A DNA stretch of 64,000 nt from Drosophila pseudoobscura (taxonomy: Eukaryota > Arthropoda > Insecta > Diptera > Drosophilidae): NCBI RefSeq assembly GCF_009870125.1, contig NC_046683.1, positions 34,611,869 through 34,675,868 of the forward strand, read 5' to 3'. A program made the position numbers and the translations under genes. Shown piece after piece: positions 63,600 to 64,000 of the stretch; positions within the stretch are counted from its first letter, which is position 1; each line of letters starts with the position of its first letter. The notes below the pieces were generated by a model. The model was not told the DNA's origin. It made no database searches and worked only from the letters and a program-made list of their open reading frames with translations.

Positions 63600-64000
63600 T
63601 GGCGGTCACTCCCGCATCGTCGACACGCCTGGGCTGGGTTTTTCACAAACCCCGCCTCTATGTTCGTGTTCGTTTGGTCGTCCCGCCGCGTTGGGACCGG
63701 CCTTTTTTCCCCTGTCGAATCAGGGCTGGCTGCCGTTTCGCCCTGGCAGCGGCGACATATCTCCGTTACTGTCGGACGGGCGAACGGATTATTTGCTTTT
63801 GCTTTGCTCGCCGGACATTCTCGTTGGAACTCCAGCCGATCCCTCTCCAGAGCCTCAAACTCGTCGGCCAGCGTCATCATGTGGTCCAGGTCTCTGCACC
63901 TATGTGGCCGGATGAACACCCTCAAATCTGGCATGCTGTTGTCTCTGATGAGCTCCAACTGCTCTTCGGGCGTGCATTTTAGTGGCCGCATGAGGGTCTG
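63437..64000 (-). CDS. gag: Osvaldo/Ulysses-like Gag of the host element (C-terminal part, off the edge)
   Basis: Minus-strand Gag entering from the right edge and ending at 63437. Visible parts are the end of the capsid domain (L-R-V-F-I-R-P-H-R-C-R-D-L, L-A-D-E-F-E-A-L-E) and the Cys/His region: C-R-R-C-Q, then C-R-R-C-G-S-D-R-H-W-A-Q-A-C, then C-W-R-C-G..C-C. The double C-x2-C...CC arrangement matches the Gag at 56625-57917, so the two nested elements are relatives. Pol overlaps its last 160 nt in the -1 frame. The N-terminus is outside the window. Confidence 0.8.
   Translation of the reverse strand, partial: QTLMRPLKCTPEEQLELIRDNSMPDLRVFIRPHRCRDLDHMMTLADEFEALERDRLEFQRECPASKAKANNPFARPTVTEICRRCQGETAASPDSTGEKRPVPTRRDDQTNTNIEAGFVKNPAQACRRCGSDRHWAQACNGRPITFCWRCGKVGAPTWQCCPKAGNAPRPKPRRAVPGSQDEAPQSS

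Overview
This is eukaryotic, TE-dense DNA from a Drosophila genome, most likely pericentromeric or Y-linked heterochromatin. No bacterial-type operons, rRNA, tRNA or CRISPR were seen. Nearly all of the 64 kb is nested retrotransposon. Several copies of a Helitron-like repeat that I recognise as the SGM/ISY-ISX type point to the obscura group (D. pseudoobscura, miranda, persimilis and relatives). That species call is inference. The only host-gene candidate with intact splicing is the 3' end of an ABCA-type ABC transporter gene (38942-40418, + strand, four exons).

Layout. 1-2.84 kb: two minus-strand BEL/Pao gag regions. 2.84-7.4 kb: an unassigned GC-rich block and minus-strand non-LTR fragments (CR1-like, an unassigned RT, LOA-like). 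7.43-15.81 kb: the LTR and env remnant of a minus-strand errantivirus-like Gypsy element, split by a nearly complete plus-strand BEL element (8629-15486). That BEL copy carries a solo LTR and a snap-back inverted duplication. 15.81-19.06 kb: a Helitron 5' fragment and a broken CR1 copy. 19.06-23.1 kb: two oppositely oriented BEL/Pao fragments. 23.1-29.16 kb: a minus-strand BEL element with both LTRs. 29.16-32.3 kb: errantivirus-like gag, leader, PBS and LTR, with a Helitron in the leader. 32.3-33.5 kb: an unassigned coiled-coil-like fragment, a Helitron 3' end and unassigned DNA. 33.54-38.78 kb: a LOA-like fragment interrupted by a near full-length CR1 element (33781-38463). 38.9-40.4 kb: the ABCA-like exons. 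40.6-41.7 kb: a complete Helitron-like copy.

41.74-64 kb is a three-level nest, all on the minus strand. The oldest layer is an Osvaldo/Ulysses-like Gypsy element (3' LTR 41740-42799; pol and gag resume at 61821 and run off the window). Into it went a second Ulysses/Osvaldo-like element (42824-61816, 2754-bp LTRs that look identical, TSD GCGG). Into the pol gene of that went a blastopia/mdg3-like element (48254-53680, identical 293-bp LTRs, TSD GTAT) with one intact 1548-aa gag-pol ORF.

The genes are mostly retroelement gag (capsid/nucleocapsid), pol (protease, RT, RNase H, integrase) and one decayed env. Only the blastopia-like gag-pol, CR1 ORF2 and a 394-aa accessory ORF look undamaged. 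Family names rest on motif recognition; no database search was possible.
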